From Bradyrhizobium roseum (GTDB lineage: Bacteria; Pseudomonadota; Alphaproteobacteria; Rhizobiales; Xanthobacteraceae), in contig NZ_CP129212.1 of assembly GCF_030413175.1 (NCBI RefSeq), positions 4,402,001-4,466,000 of the forward strand: a stretch of 64,000 nucleotides of DNA, given 5' to 3'. Positions 34,201 through 44,748 of the stretch are shown piece after piece. The translations under genes were made by a program, and so were the position numbers. Under the pieces are notes generated by a model. It was not told where the DNA came from, made no database searches, and saw only the letters and a program-made list of their open reading frames with translations. Numbering within the stretch: the first letter of the stretch is position 1; each line of letters starts with the position of its first letter.

Positions 34201-37200
34201 GGACACCGTACCGATCGACGATCGGATCCCGCCGCCGTTCTTGAGCGAGATCACGAACGGGACGTCGCCGATCGCATCGCGCAAGGCATCCGCGTTCGCG
34301 TCGGCCGAGACGTCTCCGAGGTTGGTTTCCTCGTTACGGATGATGGCGCGCTCACCCTCAAGGTAGACGCTGGAGAACCCGAACAGGTTACCGTCCTTGA
34401 CGTTGATGACGGATTGAACGGCGTCGGTGACGTCACGGACCTTGTCGCCGCGGGTACCATCTGCGAACGCGGTATTTTCGAGGTTGTCGACCGTAGTGTT
34501 GAACGCTTCCGCCACGTTCTCGGCCGTCGAGGCGTACGCACCGTTGATCGACTGGTTTGCCGTGAGGCTCGGGAGAACGACCCGGCCCTGGCTGTCGAAG
34601 TCGACGACCAGTCGACCGAGATAGGTGTACTCGCTGTCGGTGTTGACGATCAGCGTGGTACCGCCGTCAGCGCCCGTGGTGACCAGCGGGTAGGTGTCGG
34701 CGGCGATCGGGCTATGGCCCGGGAACGCGACCAGTTCGTCGTCGGCATCGGCAAGGCGCGTGTCCGAGCCAGCCGACAGGATGATGTCCACGCCCCTCAG
34801 CAGCGTTGCCAGCAGCTTCTCGTTCTGAATCTGCTGCAGATGCGACTGAACGATGATCTTGTTGACGCCCTCGGCGATGAGTTCGTCGATGATCGGCTGC
34901 AGCTGGGCTGCGAGCAGCACCATGTCGTTGACTTCGCCGTTGGCGCCGGGACCGGTGGGGAACCCCTTTACCTCGGTGCCGGTCGGCGAGGAGATCGATT
35001 CGATCAACTGCGTGGTCGCACCAACCAGGCCGATCTTCTCGGTGCCCTCCGTGATCACCACAGCCGGCGCAATCCGGCCCTTCAACGTATTGGCTTCCTG
35101 GGTCAGCGTCCCCGTTCCGTTGCCCACCGTATTGGTGAAGCGCGGGTTGAGGTCGGCGTCGCCCGAGAAGTCGAGATTCGATGACAGGTAGACGAAGTTC
35201 GCACCGGAATAGCCGGCAACGCTGCCGGGCGTGAACGAATCGCGCAGGACGCGTGACCCGAGGTCGAACTCGTGGTTGCCGATGGTCGAGGCCTCGACGC
35301 CGATCGCGTTCAGAATGGAGATGTCGGCGGCTGCAATCGGCACGTTGACGCCCGCAGCAATGGTCGAGCCCGATGCGGCGTTGATCGCGGCGCGGACGGA
35401 CGGGTCGGTACCCGCAGAAAGGAATGGACCAGCGAGGAAGTTGTCGCCGCCGGAGACCACCAGGGTGTTGGCGTAGTCGTCCTCGAAGGCGTCCACGAGG
35501 GCAGCGAGATTCTTCGCGGTCTTGGTCGCCAGCAGGCTGGCTTCGCCGTCCGAGAAGTGCAGCAATTGCAACCGGTAGGTCTGCGGTGCCGCGATGGTGA
35601 AGTCGAGTTCGTTCTGCGCGATACCGCCGAACGCATTGCCGGCGATGTCGGTGATCACGCCCGAGGCCAGCGTGACGTCATAGCTGGCGCCGGCCGCCAG
35701 CTCGGCGGTCGGATTGATGGTGACGGTGTTGCCGGAGATGGTGACCTGCGAGGCGTCGCCGATCGCGATGGTGCGGGTGTCGCCCGCGCCGTTGCTGATG
35801 ACGATGTTCCCGGTACCTGCGGCAACGGCTTCGTTGAACGTCAGCACGATGTTGTTGCCGGCGGCGACGTCGGCCGCGTTGTCGGCAGGGGACGCCGCTG
35901 TGAGCACGGGACCCGTCACATCAGCCAACTCGGCGGCCGTGAATGTACGATCCGCGAATTCGAATAGCTCAATGTTCGTGATGATATCGGTGCCGTCTGA
36001 CAATCCGGTGCGGTTGTCGGTGATGACAAACGAGCCGGCCTCCACGGTGACGGTGTAGTTGCTTCGCGCGCCGGTGAACACGGCAATGTCGCCCACCGCG
36101 CCGTTGGCGCCGCCATCCACGAAGTCGTTGCCGCTTCCGGCGGCGATGCGATCGTCGCCCCCAAGTCCGTCGATCGTGTCATTGCCGTTGAGGCTGCCGC
36201 GCACGCCGAACTTCGCGGTGTAGGCGGCCTGGTCGAACAGGTCGTTGCCATTGGTTGCGATGGCAGCCGAACGCGACATCACGAGCGACGATACCGACGG
36301 ATCGTGATCGGAGACCTGGTCGATGAACTCCGAATTGATGTGCACGATATCGAACTGGGCACTGTCGAGCAGGTTGTTGGACACCAGGATGTGATCCAGC
36401 GCCTGTGCGTTGCCGTCGAAATTGTAGGAATAGCGCTCGTTTTCAGGAAGCTTGCTGATCAGCTCCGAAAGCACCGCGGTGCCGGGCGTGAAGACACTCG
36501 GGGTGCCATCCGGGCTGGCGGTGGTGCGAACGAGCTGACCCGTCACGAGATCGACAACCGGGAAGAACTGGAAGTCATTGAGGTCACCCAGCACGACGAT
36601 ACGGTCGTCGGTCGCAGACCCGTTTGCCAGCAGCCCATCGACAAAGGCGTTGATCGCTTCGGCCTGGCCTTCACGCTCGCTCGACGTACCGGTCTGCTGC
36701 GAAGATCCGTTGATCGGGTCGGCATAGAGCGGCAAGTCCAGCAGCGTGGTGTAAAGCGGCGTCGAGCCGCCCTTTGATGACAGATGGTTGTTGACGGTCC
36801 AGAACGTACCGCCCTGGTCGTCGGTGTAGCCCACCGGCGACCATTCCATCGGCAGCGATTTGCGCGTGGCGGTGAAGTCGGTATTGCCCTGCCCGATCTG
36901 GTTGGCGCTGGCGAACTGCTGCACCTTCACGCCGTTGGCGTCGGTGACAATGTCGGTCAGGCCATTGCGGGAGGTCGGCGAAACCGCAAGCGGGTCATAC
37001 AGATAGGCGACGCGCTGATTGCCGTTCGGGATGCCGCCGATATTGTCGATCGGCGGCGAATCGATTGCCACGTAGCGCGGTCCGCCGGCGGCAACGATAG
37101 CGTCGATCAGTTGCGACAGCGTCTCCGAGGCGCTCGTGGTGCCCGAGCTGGTGGCCCCGTCATTGTCCAGCACTTCCTGGAGCGCAATGATCTCTGGCGT

Positions 37201-40200
37201 CTTCAGGTTGTTGACGATGGCCGCCGCAAGGCCGGCGAACTTGCTTGCCGGCGTCGGCACGCCATCCACCGGTTGACCCACCGGCGTCAGGTTCTCGACG
37301 TTGAAGGTCGCAACGCGGATCCGGTCCAGGTTCGCCTCGATGGTGGTGGTTTCCTTCTCGAGGTTCGCAGTCGTCACCGGACCATAGGCCTCGGTCGTAT
37401 TCACCTCATACTGGCCGTTGGCGTAGTTGACGACGCCGGTCACGTCGCCTAGGCGATCGCCGGTCTGAAAGCCTGTCGGCAGCGCCACGCCTGCCTCGTC
37501 ATCCAACTGAATGCGCTCGGGATTGAAGTCGAACACCTTGTCGGCCGGCTGGGTCGTTCCCGGCGTCGTATCGCTGATCGTCAGGCCGCCACGCGGATTG
37601 GTCGAGGAGTTGGCGCCGACGTTCGGGGTTACGAACTGTTCATCAAAGGCCGAGCGGAAAGGACTGGTGACGCGCACGTCTTCGAGCGTGACACGCATAC
37701 CTTCCAGGGATTCCCAGAAATCCGATCCCTGATTGACCGGGTCGTAGATGCCGGCCGGGGGCGCGGTGTCGACATCATCGTCGCCGAGCGACACCAGCGC
37801 AGGCTTGCGCTCGAGGCCGGTCGCGAAATTGTCGACGTCCCCGACGCGCACGGCGGTCGGCAGCGCATTGCCGGTGGATACGATGCTGGTCGTGCCTGCC
37901 ACCGGATTGAGCTGCGTCGTCGAAAGCTGGTTGGTGCTGGCGAACTCACTGACGGTTGCCGTCAACTGGACTTCCGCGCCAACGACGATGCCGGCGGGAA
38001 TCGTGACGCCCGCGCCGGTTCCCAGGAAAACAAACACGCCGTCCGACGTGCGGTAGTCGCCGTCGCCGATAGCGTCCTGAATGTAATAGCCGACCGGGTT
38101 GTTGCCGCCGTTCTCGGTGCCGGAGGCGTCGATGGCGGTGACGATGCCGCGCACGGTCACCAGCTGGCCGACATAGGCCGAGCGATGTCCCGCGCCCTGA
38201 ACGTCGTAGATGTGTATCAGGTCGTCGTTCTGGATCGTGCCGGTCGCGACGGACTGGGTGGCGCTGACCGCGGCGGTGATGCCCTGCTGCGTCGTGGTCG
38301 CATTGGTGATGGTGACCGTAAAGTTCTCGTTGGCTTCAAACGTCGCATCGCCGGCGACGTTGATCGTCACGGTGGCCGATGCCTGGCCAGCCGGAATGGT
38401 GACCGTAACGCTGCTCGGCAGGCCCGTTGTGCCGGCGAAATCCTGCGCATTGGCGCCATTGCTGGCGCCCGCCGCCAATTGCAGCGTCACGTCGACCGAG
38501 CCGATGGTGCCGTTGGTGCGCTCGATGGTGAAGGTGAAGGCGGTGGTGCCGCTGTCGCCTTCGACCTGCGTTACGCTGGTCGAGGACGACGCGACACGGA
38601 CCTCCTGGGAATAACCCTGCGGCAAGGCCGCGTAGACGGTCAGGCCCGAGCCGCTAAAGGCGTTCCCCGACGAATTGCCTTCGTTGGCGGTCAGCACGAG
38701 GGCCGTTCCGGTCGGCGAATCCTCGGCGCTGATGAACTTGGTCACTTCGGGCGCATTGCCTTCGCCCGCTGCCGGCGGGTTGTACCCTACAAATGACGCG
38801 TTGGCGGGATCGGTGATATCGTAGATCATCACGCCGCCGGCGCGCTCCAAGCTGACGAACGCATAGGTCCGCCCGTTGATGACGCCGATATCCACGCCCT
38901 CCGGCTCCGGCCCCTTGTTGTCGGACCGGGTATCGAAGCCGCCGCCTTCGGAGGTGTCGATGTTGAACCGGGTGGCAAAATCCCGCGCGATAATCGCCTC
39001 GAACTCACCGCCGGTGTCGCGCACCTTGGTGATGGTGCCGTCGGCATTTTGCTTGAAGATCGACAGGCTGCGACCGCCATAGGCGTAGATCTGGTCGATG
39101 TCCCCGTCGCCATCGATGTCGCCGAGATCCCTGCGGATTCGCAGGCGGCCGAGTTCGGCGTTGGCCCGCATCGCGGCTTCATTGGGATACGCGGCATCAT
39201 CGAGGTCGATGGTGAATACGCCGCCGCTCTGTTCCGCCAGCGTGGCCTCGTCGTCGAGTGCCACACGGGCGTCGCCCTCGTTGGCGGTAACGAAGTAGGT
39301 ATCGCTGCCGACCTTGAAGCTGGCGATCGCATCCGGCTGCAGCAGGCTGATGACATCGGCGTTGCGGAGATCGATGGCCTGACCGTTCGACGGACCGTCC
39401 CGGTCGCTGGCATCGAACGTATTGCCGGCCAGATTACGATCGACGCCGCCGAGCGGCAGGATTGCGAGCGGCTTGGTCGCAGCCGGATCGGTCAGATCGA
39501 TCACGGCGACCGCGTTGACTTCCTGCAGCGTGACGTAAGCGCGCGTGCCGTCCGGCGACACCGAGATGTATTCCGGCTCGATGTCCGCCGATGCCGTCTG
39601 GCCGGTCAACAGCGCTATGCCAGCCTGCTTCAACGCTGCCTCGTAACCATCGAGCAGGTCGAAAGAAATCGTCGCTGAAACCGCAGCGCTTGCCGCGCCG
39701 CCGGACAGATCGATGATGGATACGCTGCCCTCGGGGTTGATCAGTTGCGAGCCGCCGCCGGGCAATGTGACCGAAGTCGGCTCACCCTCGTTGGCAACCA
39801 GCAGCTTCGAGCCGTCGGCGGTGAACACCACCTGGTCGGGACCAGTTCCCACTTCCACTGCCTTGATGAGCGTGCCGTTGGCGTCGAACAATGCAACGGA
39901 GCCGTCAGCGCCCGGTTGATCGCTCGCATAGGCCACGGCCAGAATTCCATTCTTGATCGCGACCGAGTTGGCCCCGCCAAAGCCGTCGAGCGCGGTCAGG
40001 TCGATCGACGACACCAAACTTGCGGCACCGGTCGCATCGATTGCAACGACATCGATCTTGTTGCCGATGGTGTTGAGGACATAGGCGCGGCCGGTTGAAG
40101 GATCGAACGAAACCACTTCGGCGTTGGTGCCCGCGGCAGGCACATAATTGCCCAGCCGCACGAGTTGGACGGCATTGGTGGCCACAGGGGTCACAACATC

Positions 40201-41337
40201 GCCCTGCAGCGACGGCGCCTGGTCGAGGATCGTGATACCTTCGATCACGTTTCCAGGCCCGGCGGCATCGTCGTTCTGAATCGTCCCGGTCGCCGCGACC
40301 TGCGTTCCAAGCGAAGTCGGAACCGCGCCATCGCTGTTCGACGCTGTTTGCAAGGTGAGCGTGAAATTCTCGTCCGCTTCGACGGCGGTGTCGCCATTGA
40401 TCAGGATCGTCACGGTCGCCGAAGCCTGGCCCGCCGGTATCGTCCCGTTGAATGCGAACGGCACGGCGACCGCACCATTGAAATCCGTCGCGTTGGCCAC
40501 TGCCGAAGTCAACTGGCCGCTGAAGCTGACGTCGCCGGCGGTGCCGCCGGTGCGCTCTACATTAAAGGTAAAGGTTGTGGTTCCCGAGTTTCCTTCTGCG
40601 TGAGAGACGGAGACTGAGTTGGCCGCAAACGCAACCGTCTGCGGTGGCGTGCCGGACCCGATCGTAAAGGTCACGCCTGCGATCGGAGACTGCGGGTCGG
40701 TGAGAAACGGTGCGTCCGGCGCAGTTCCATCGGCTTCCTGGCTGCCACTGCCGCTCTGCGCGACAAAGTTCGCAGTCGTATTGAGCGCGATGAGGGCGGC
40801 GGCGCGGGATGCGAACGAACTTCCGCCGAGGATCGGGTCGAACACGGCGACATCGGCGCCGTCAGTCAGGGGCAGCACCAGCGCCGTCGCGCCGGCGGTG
40901 AGCCCGGTACCGCCGAGCAGCCCGCTGCCGGTCGCGGTGGTGAAGCCGCCATTTGTATTCGTGACCGCCGTCAGAAAAGTGGTCGGCACGCTCTCGGAGG
41001 TGCCGACAAAGGCGTAGATCGCCTCGTCCGAATTGCCGAGCGCGATCGTGCCGCCGGAAACGCTACCGATATTCACAGTGCGCGTGGTGGAGGAAGAGGT
41101 ATTGAGGAATTCGACGATCGTTCCAGCGGCCAGTTCGCTTCCGCCATTGGTCCACGTCAGACCGCCCTCGCCCGTGTTGAAGGCGCCGCCAGACCCGATT
41201 GCCAGACCGTTCCATTCGTTGTCGCTGAAGCGGATAACCGATCCAGCCGCGATCGGATCGATGACCATGAAAGCGAATCCATCATTTCCGTCAGCGTTGA
41301 AACCGACGAAAGCAATCGAACCGGGACCAAGAGCCAT
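31267..41337 (-). CDS. Giant RTX protein: ExeM/NucH-type nuclease plus 5'-nucleotidase, type I secreted
   Basis: A 3356-residue protein, ATG with GGAG 7-10 bases upstream, no signal peptide. Approximate layout: lamin-tail-like start 1-115; Calx-beta 233-358; choice-of-anchor-I beta-propeller-like region 382-905 ([25 protein letters not shown]); Calx-beta 909-1035; OB-fold-like 1040-1320; endonuclease/exonuclease/phosphatase domain 1335-1685 with intact motifs [33 protein letters not shown] and SDHDPSV; short RTX block 1716-1742; Ig-like 1808-1918; 5'-nucleotidase 1920-2580 ([22 protein letters not shown]); RTX block 2616-2712; VCBS/cadherin-like repeats 2800-3180; final RTX block 3190-3280 and a type I signal ending DDFRFA. 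It probably degrades extracellular DNA and dephosphorylates the nucleotides. The first 5'-nucleotidase motif lacks the usual D-x-H. Confidence 0.93.
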   Translation of the reverse strand: MALGPGSIAFVGFNADGNDGFAFMVIDPIAAGSVIRFSDNEWNGLAIGSGGAFNTGEGGLTWTNGGSELAAGTIVEFLNTSSSTTRTVNIGSVSGGTIALGNSDEAIYAFVGTSESVPTTFLTAVTNTNGGFTTATGSGLLGGTGLTAGATALVLPLTDGADVAVFDPILGGSSFASRAAALIALNTTANFVAQSGSGSQEADGTAPDAPFLTDPQSPIAGVTFTIGSGTPPQTVAFAANSVSVSHAEGNSGTTTFTFNVERTGGTAGDVSFSGQLTSAVANATDFNGAVAVPFAFNGTIPAGQASATVTILINGDTAVEADENFTLTLQTASNSDGAVPTSLGTQVAATGTIQNDDAAGPGNVIEGITILDQAPSLQGDVVTPVATNAVQLVRLGNYVPAAGTNAEVVSFDPSTGRAYVLNTIGNKIDVVAIDATGAASLVSSIDLTALDGFGGANSVAIKNGILAVAYASDQPGADGSVALFDANGTLIKAVEVGTGPDQVVFTADGSKLLVANEGEPTSVTLPGGGSQLINPEGSVSIIDLSGGAASAAVSATISFDLLDGYEAALKQAGIALLTGQTASADIEPEYISVSPDGTRAYVTLQEVNAVAVIDLTDPAATKPLAILPLGGVDRNLAGNTFDASDRDGPSNGQAIDLRNADVISLLQPDAIASFKVGSDTYFVTANEGDARVALDDEATLAEQSGGVFTIDLDDAAYPNEAAMRANAELGRLRIRRDLGDIDGDGDIDQIYAYGGRSLSIFKQNADGTITKVRDTGGEFEAIIARDFATRFNIDTSEGGGFDTRSDNKGPEPEGVDIGVINGRTYAFVSLERAGGVMIYDITDPANASFVGYNPPAAGEGNAPEVTKFISAEDSPTGTALVLTANEGNSSGNAFSGSGLTVYAALPQGYSQEVRVASSSTSVTQVEGDSGTTAFTFTIERTNGTIGSVDVTLQLAAGASNGANAQDFAGTTGLPSSVTVTIPAGQASATVTINVAGDATFEANENFTVTITNATTTQQGITAAVSATQSVATGTIQNDDLIHIYDVQGAGHRSAYVGQLVTVRGIVTAIDASGTENGGNNPVGYYIQDAIGDGDYRTSDGVFVFLGTGAGVTIPAGIVVGAEVQLTATVSEFASTNQLSTTQLNPVAGTTSIVSTGNALPTAVRVGDVDNFATGLERKPALVSLGDDDVDTAPPAGIYDPVNQGSDFWESLEGMRVTLEDVRVTSPFRSAFDEQFVTPNVGANSSTNPRGGLTISDTTPGTTQPADKVFDFNPERIQLDDEAGVALPTGFQTGDRLGDVTGVVNYANGQYEVNTTEAYGPVTTANLEKETTTIEANLDRIRVATFNVENLTPVGQPVDGVPTPASKFAGLAAAIVNNLKTPEIIALQEVLDNDGATSSGTTSASETLSQLIDAIVAAGGPRYVAIDSPPIDNIGGIPNGNQRVAYLYDPLAVSPTSRNGLTDIVTDANGVKVQQFASANQIGQGNTDFTATRKSLPMEWSPVGYTDDQGGTFWTVNNHLSSKGGSTPLYTTLLDLPLYADPINGSSQQTGTSSEREGQAEAINAFVDGLLANGSATDDRIVVLGDLNDFQFFPVVDLVTGQLVRTTASPDGTPSVFTPGTAVLSELISKLPENERYSYNFDGNAQALDHILVSNNLLDSAQFDIVHINSEFIDQVSDHDPSVSSLVMSRSAAIATNGNDLFDQAAYTAKFGVRGSLNGNDTIDGLGGDDRIAAGSGNDFVDGGANGAVGDIAVFTGARSNYTVTVEAGSFVITDNRTGLSDGTDIITNIELFEFADRTFTAAELADVTGPVLTAASPADNAADVAAGNNIVLTFNEAVAAGTGNIVISNGAGDTRTIAIGDASQVTISGNTVTINPTAELAAGASYDVTLASGVITDIAGNAFGGIAQNELDFTIAAPQTYRLQLLHFSDGEASLLATKTAKNLAALVDAFEDDYANTLVVSGGDNFLAGPFLSAGTDPSVRAAINAASGSTIAAGVNVPIAAADISILNAIGVEASTIGNHEFDLGSRVLRDSFTPGSVAGYSGANFVYLSSNLDFSGDADLNPRFTNTVGNGTGTLTQEANTLKGRIAPAVVITEGTEKIGLVGATTQLIESISSPTGTEVKGFPTGPGANGEVNDMVLLAAQLQPIIDELIAEGVNKIIVQSHLQQIQNEKLLATLLRGVDIILSAGSDTRLADADDELVAFPGHSPIAADTYPLVTTGADGGTTLIVNTDSEYTYLGRLVVDFDSQGRVVLPSLTANQSINGAYASTAENVAEAFNTTVDNLENTAFADGTRGDKVRDVTDAVQSVINVKDGNLFGFSSVYLEGERAIIRNEETNLGDVSADANADALRDAIGDVPFVISLKNGGGIRSSIGTVSDPDPITGAITKLPTEANPDANKPSGAISQLDIENSLRFDNKLMAFDTTVQGLLNLLNWGAGLGPNNGGFPQIGGVAYSYDPTRPGNVGTTPGSRIRDLSLIDEDGNVIVKLVDNGVILPDVPSVITVVTLNFTANGGDGYPTKANGENFRYLLADGTLSAPVDEALDFTSAAGFAGGGTTAASVLGEQKAFSDYISENFGTPATAYDTIDTPQSGDLRIQNQAVRTDTVLDAQAVTLNGGTGDDRLNGSALDDVLTGNGGNDTLFGYGGNDLLRGGGGNDKLYGGPGRDTLLGGSGDDLLDGGEQNDQLEGGRGADALAGGAGSDQYSYELGDGSDTITEKSATPADTDELVFQDLVASNVTFQKHGNDTEILLADGGVITLKDQQAGGGVEKVVFANGQQLDRAGIDGAQVNRGPLAVDDTAAALLEDAAAFVIAFADILGNDSDADLDSLSISAVSNVVGGTVELVAGGVKFTPAANFSGAASFEYTLSDGRGGSDTGKVSFVVTAVNDAPTVTSPVTANTNEDTVLVGQVAAGDADGNVLTYQAGPAQHGTVSVNAQGQYTYTPTLNYNGTDSFSITVSDGIAPPVDVAVNVTVAAVNDAPTVTSPVAAGTSEDTALVGQIAAGDVDGNTLSFQAGAAQHGTVSVNAQGQYIYTPQLNYNGDDSFTIKVSDGIAPPVDAVVNVTVAAVNDAPVTVNDVATAGENQSKAFALTANDTDVEDGVPPTLTAFEVTGVSGINLSNASAQSAFSINQSGQLHFNPGNLFDGLNNGENASVTIRYTAQDSAHASSTGIFTLTVAGETDANVINGTNGANLLFGTGGVDLINARGSADFVFAEGGDDIVNAGDGNDFVSGGAGKDILRGEAGRDSLSGDNGNDTLVGGQGNDLLYGGQGNDTFVFQRGDGRDTVFDFKSGAGSDDVIQLDAAAFADFNALMQSGAVTNTLIGAEIEYADGSSITVVGVSKNTLTVDDFRFA
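31500..31770 (-). repeat. C-terminal RTX nonapeptide repeats (within the RTX gene)
   Basis: About nine glycine/aspartate units of the form GGxGNDxLx ([53 protein letters not shown]). These calcium-binding beta-roll units immediately precede the type I export signal and are expected to drive folding outside the cell. Confidence 0.9.
32134..32679 (-). repeat. Two near-identical 273-bp VCBS/cadherin-like repeats
   Basis: Two adjacent 91-residue units (32407-32679 and 32134-32406) start [12 protein letters not shown] and share [13 protein letters not shown] and SDGIAPPVD exactly. A further partial unit start (AVNDAP) follows each. The high identity in DNA as well as protein indicates recent duplication or gene conversion and a risk of length change between strains. 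Confidence 0.9.
33229..33490 (-). repeat. Central RTX nonapeptide repeat block (within the RTX gene)
   Basis: About ten GGxGxDxLx units ([56 protein letters not shown]) between the 5'-nucleotidase domain and the VCBS repeats. The position suggests a calcium-folded spacer that stiffens the fibre between the catalytic and C-terminal parts. Confidence 0.9.
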
Positions 41338-41780
41338 TTAAATTCTCCGTTGCGAAAAAGGCAAAAGCAAGCCGCGGCGGCACGAGGGGCTCGCGCAGCG
41401 TTGAAGGCAGAATCATTTGATGTCGTATTCGACCTCAGCGGCCGGAATATAAACTGGCGTTAATTACATCGAGGTGACGGTTTATTAACCATTCTCCGCC
41501 GTCCAACATGGAATCCGGATCCTCGCATCTCTTCCGAGCCAGCGAATTCAAACCCGCCGGAAAACATCCAATTGAAAATGAAAAAGCAGCAATAGCCTAC
41601 CTGGAAGTTGACCCGGAAATCTCAGGCGAGCACCACTCGCTCAGGCGTCAGCCAGCACTGATCAGCTGATTTTCACGGCGCGCGTTCCGCTACCAAGAAA
41701 GCGACCTATTCCGCGCTAATCATGGTTGCCCTCGCCCTCCGGTTGCGGTTGAATATTGCCAAAGCCGTGGGGTGAACGTC
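41338..41780. other. Intergenic region upstream of the RTX gene and the recombinase island (443 bp)
   Basis: No gene is visible. The GC content is lower than in the flanking genes, with AT-rich stretches around 41445-41490 and 41565-41600, so this should hold the promoter of the RTX gene (minus) and of the small plus-strand gene at 41781. I find no copy of the GTCTTGC element seen upstream of tpsA and tpsB, and no FNR box. The left edge of the putative mobile island must lie here. Confidence 0.4.
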
Positions 41781-42014
41781 ATGACGCCAGACCAAAAAGC
41801 AGTCTACGAAGGGATCACAGGCCTCATCCAGCGCATGGCAATGGAGATTGCCGGACTTCCCAAAGATCAGCGCGAGGCCGCGCTACAGTTAGCGCGCAAG
41901 TCGATTGCACGTAAACTAGCTGAACCCGAGCTTGTCGAAATTTGCACACGCAGCATCGCCACCGTTCTTCGTCAGATTGAAGAGTCAGGCAACCCTTCCG
42001 GGGGGCACGCATAG
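41781..42014 (+). CDS. Small hypothetical protein upstream of the recombinase
   Basis: A 77-residue acidic/helical protein, ATG with GGGG 8 bases upstream; a GTG three codons earlier (41772) is an alternative. The sequence is all-helical in character (YEGITGLIQRMAMEIAG, REAALQLARKSIARKLAE, EICTRSIATVLRQIEESG). No family recognised. It ends 36 bp before the recombinase start on the same strand, so the two are probably co-transcribed. It might be an accessory or regulatory factor for the recombinase. Confidence 0.6.
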   Translation: MTPDQKAVYEGITGLIQRMAMEIAGLPKDQREAALQLARKSIARKLAEPELVEICTRSIATVLRQIEESGNPSGGHA

Positions 42015-42050
42015 AACTGGCCGCCCTGGCTGCATTCCGGAGTGTTGGTC

Positions 42051-43727
42051 ATGGCCAATGCACTCGTCGTCCGCCGCAACACGCAACTGGCAAAGGCCGA
42101 AAAGGCGCTTCGTGCGGCCCAGTACGTGCGAATGTCGAGGGAAATGCAGCGATATTCGATTCAAAATCAGCGGGCCGCAATAGCGGCCTACGCTGAGCAA
42201 CGCAACCTTACGATCGTCCGGACCTATGTCGACGAAGGACGCAGCGGCCTGACGATCAGGAGACGGCCGGGCCTGACAGAACTAATCGAGGATGTCCAAC
42301 TGGGGCGCGCAGATTTCGGTCACATCCTGGTATATGACGTCAGCCGCTGGGGGCGCTTTCAAGATGTCGACGAAAGTGCGCACTACGAGTTCCTGTGCAA
42401 GCAACGCGGCGTCAAGGTTGTCTATTGCGCTGAGCAGTTTGAAAATGATGGGAGCATGATCGCGAGTTTCGGCAAGACCGCAAAGCGGCTGATGGCGGCA
42501 GAGTGGAGCCGGGAGCTTGGGGTAAAAGTGCTCGCCGGTCACTGCCGGATAGCGAGCCTAGGCTACCGCGTCGGCGCACCGCTAACGTTCGGGCTCCGTC
42601 GGGAAATGGTCGATGAAAGGGAATGCTCGAAAGGCCTGCTGGCAAAAGGTGAGTTCAAGGCCTTGCAAGCCGACCGTGTGCGACTTCGGATCGGACCAGA
42701 CGAAGAGATAGCGGTCGTCAGGTGGATATTCCAGCAGTTTGTCCTCAATCGCAAAACCGACGCTGAAATTGCACGGCAGCTCAATCAAGGGAACGTCCCC
42801 AATCACCATGGGCGCCCTTGGAGCTCCCTCATGGTTCACGACATTCTGAAAAACGAGAACTATGTCGGCAATCTCGTCTACAACAAAACCTCCCGGCGTC
42901 TCGGACAGACGCAAGTAAGCAATCCCGACCATCTGTGGGTCCGGAGGCTTGGAGTAGTACCGCCGGCGATCGACCAGGATCTTTTCGCGCGCGCTCAAAA
43001 GATTATGGCAGAGCGATACATCTCGATCCCGGAAGACCAGATGTTGCGCAGACTCCGCATTGCTCTTGCCCGCAAGGGAAAGCTCAGTTCCAGCATCATC
43101 AAGAAGACAGCGGGCCTTCCATCTCCCGCATGCTACGTCAAGCATTTTGGTTCGATCAGAAACGCCTACAAGCTCATCGACTATGATGGATCGCGCGACT
43201 GTAGGTGGTTTGACGCGCGGGATCGCTGGACCGCGGTATTATCGGAGCTAGCAAACCAGGTTGCCGAGGCGTTGAAGGCCGATCTCGGGGTTCGCTTGAA
43301 CCTCACCGACGATGGAACAGCACTGACACAGAACGGAAGCGATAAGATCATCTCCTTTCAAGTGGTTCGAAAGTTGGCGAAGCGGTCGCCAAAGCACGTT
43401 GCGCTATGGAGAGCCCACCAGAGAAAGCAGCGCGCCGAATTTGGCGTCTACTTGCGGCTGAACGATTCTAACGAGGCGATTCAAGACTATGTATTGTTGA
43501 GGTCAGCGGAGACGGCCTCGCCATACCTAACACTTTCAGATGGTCTTTTGGCTCGGCACAACGCGGTTCGCATCGACGCCGTGAGCGATCTTATTCGAGA
43601 CATTGAATCGAGAATGATATCATTCGGCCATGCCGCGCCAGCCAAACGAGGCCGATCAAACAGGCAACGGAAATCGATGCTGCCAAAGTCCAAGAACGAC
43701 AGCGAGCTTCGACGCCTCAAAAAGTAA
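42051..43727 (+). CDS. Large serine recombinase (resolvase/invertase fold)
   Basis: A 558-residue protein, ATG at 42051 with GGAG 8 bases upstream (a GTG at 42042 is in frame). The resolvase domain covers about 22-165, with the catalytic Ser29 in AQYVRMSREMQ and the conserved SIQNQ, YVDEGRSGLT and DVSRWGRF. The recombinase domain is about 190-300 (GYRVGAPLTFGLRR, EIAVVRWIFQQFV, HHGRPWSSLMVHDILKNENYVGN). Beyond it is a segment TAGLPSPACYVKHFGSIRNAYKLI, seen in several rhizobial recombinases, instead of a clear zinc ribbon. Such enzymes integrate or excise phages, ICEs and islands. Codon usage is visibly less GC-biased than in the flanking genes, which fits horizontal transfer. Confidence 0.93.
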   Translation: MANALVVRRNTQLAKAEKALRAAQYVRMSREMQRYSIQNQRAAIAAYAEQRNLTIVRTYVDEGRSGLTIRRRPGLTELIEDVQLGRADFGHILVYDVSRWGRFQDVDESAHYEFLCKQRGVKVVYCAEQFENDGSMIASFGKTAKRLMAAEWSRELGVKVLAGHCRIASLGYRVGAPLTFGLRREMVDERECSKGLLAKGEFKALQADRVRLRIGPDEEIAVVRWIFQQFVLNRKTDAEIARQLNQGNVPNHHGRPWSSLMVHDILKNENYVGNLVYNKTSRRLGQTQVSNPDHLWVRRLGVVPPAIDQDLFARAQKIMAERYISIPEDQMLRRLRIALARKGKLSSSIIKKTAGLPSPACYVKHFGSIRNAYKLIDYDGSRDCRWFDARDRWTAVLSELANQVAEALKADLGVRLNLTDDGTALTQNGSDKIISFQVVRKLAKRSPKHVALWRAHQRKQRAEFGVYLRLNDSNEAIQDYVLLRSAETASPYLTLSDGLLARHNAVRIDAVSDLIRDIESRMISFGHAAPAKRGRSNRQRKSMLPKSKNDSELRRLKK

Positions 43728-43791
43728 AGTATGAATGCTCTACCTTAACTAGACAGAATTATGTAAGTCGCTCTCGCCAGCTGCGCACGGC

Positions 43792-44748
43792 TCACCTCAA
43801 GGCATTGTTTATCAGATTCGCAAGCCGGGCTGCCGCAAGGGCAGCCTGACTGCGCGCAATGTTGTGCGCATTGGTTTCGTATTCTCGGGTTAGATAGACC
43901 GCATTCTTTCCCAGGCTGACCGGGGGCGCGTATGCATATTGCTTTGCCAATTCCGCACTTTCCTCGATCCACCTCTGCGGATCAGCAATCTTGGCAGCAA
44001 CGTCATTCACGGAGAGACTTGCGATTCCCTCCTTGCTGTCGGCGTCGAATACGGCTCCGTAAGCAGATGAGTAGCCTCCAAAAACCGCGTCCCAGTAGGC
44101 ATGAAGCGCTACGGTCTCCCCCGTGGCTGGAATCACTTGCTCGGCATTGCCACCGGCGTCGCCATCCGGGATTTGTCTTGTGTAGCGCCCGCTGCCGTGA
44201 AGTGGCTGATGCGCGTCGCCCACAAGATGCAGGATCCAGACGAGGTCATAAGACCGCACATCATCTGGTGCGCCGGAACCTGCGGGAAGCGCCGCGATCA
44301 TCACGTTCAATTGTGTGACCAGATCAACGGGATCTGGCGGGGGAAGAGGCGTCATATCCGGCGACCAATTGATGTCCTTGAAGTGCCAGTAGGGATGCTG
44401 GTTCTTGTCGGCGTAGCCTATGTTTTGGCTGGCCGGTGGACTATCCGCTTTATCGCGAGTGTAATTGTATTCTTTGGTCTTGATATCGTCTGCCCAGGTG
44501 GCAGCGTGAACGAATGCGTATAGCTTCGCCGTCTTCGGATCCGTGACGCCCGCGGTCCATTTGCCATAGTCCGGATTAAGTCTCAGGAGAATATCCACCT
44601 TATCTTTGACCGAAGCATTGAGTTTCTTGTAGGCCACGTAAGCGATCTGCATATGGCCCGCATCCCACCAGGCCATGGCCGGGCTGGGAAAGCTCCCGAA
44701 AATGAAGGCGAAGCTGGTAAGGATGCCGAGCAAGCGCTGCGATTTCAT
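43792..44748 (-). CDS. Secreted S1/P1-type zinc nuclease
   Basis: A 318-residue protein, ATG with GGGAGG 7-8 bases upstream. A signal peptide ends PAMA, leaving Trp27 as the first mature residue, as required for this family where the N-terminal Trp binds zinc. The other zinc ligands are visible: GHMQIAYVAY, HAATWADDIK, WHFKDI, HLVGDAHQPLH, GDAGGN and HAYWD. S1/P1 nucleases are secreted or periplasmic, cut single-stranded nucleic acid and also remove 3'-phosphates. The gene lies convergent to the recombinase, 64 bp apart. It might add to the extracellular nucleic-acid breakdown of the RTX nuclease, but it is in a different unit. Confidence 0.93.
   Translation of the reverse strand: MKSQRLLGILTSFAFIFGSFPSPAMAWWDAGHMQIAYVAYKKLNASVKDKVDILLRLNPDYGKWTAGVTDPKTAKLYAFVHAATWADDIKTKEYNYTRDKADSPPASQNIGYADKNQHPYWHFKDINWSPDMTPLPPPDPVDLVTQLNVMIAALPAGSGAPDDVRSYDLVWILHLVGDAHQPLHGSGRYTRQIPDGDAGGNAEQVIPATGETVALHAYWDAVFGGYSSAYGAVFDADSKEGIASLSVNDVAAKIADPQRWIEESAELAKQYAYAPPVSLGKNAVYLTREYETNAHNIARSQAALAAARLANLINNALR

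Noticed and set aside
31012..35184. A 1390-codon plus-strand open frame opposite the RTX gene
   Set aside because: It is antisense to the well-supported RTX coding sequence. Its composition (Arg/Val/Asp/His-rich, no domains) is what reading GC-rich codons backwards gives.
31500..36200. Short periodic repeats that might suggest a CRISPR array
   Set aside because: They are in-frame RTX nonapeptide and VCBS repeats of a protein; units are contiguous and have no unique spacers.
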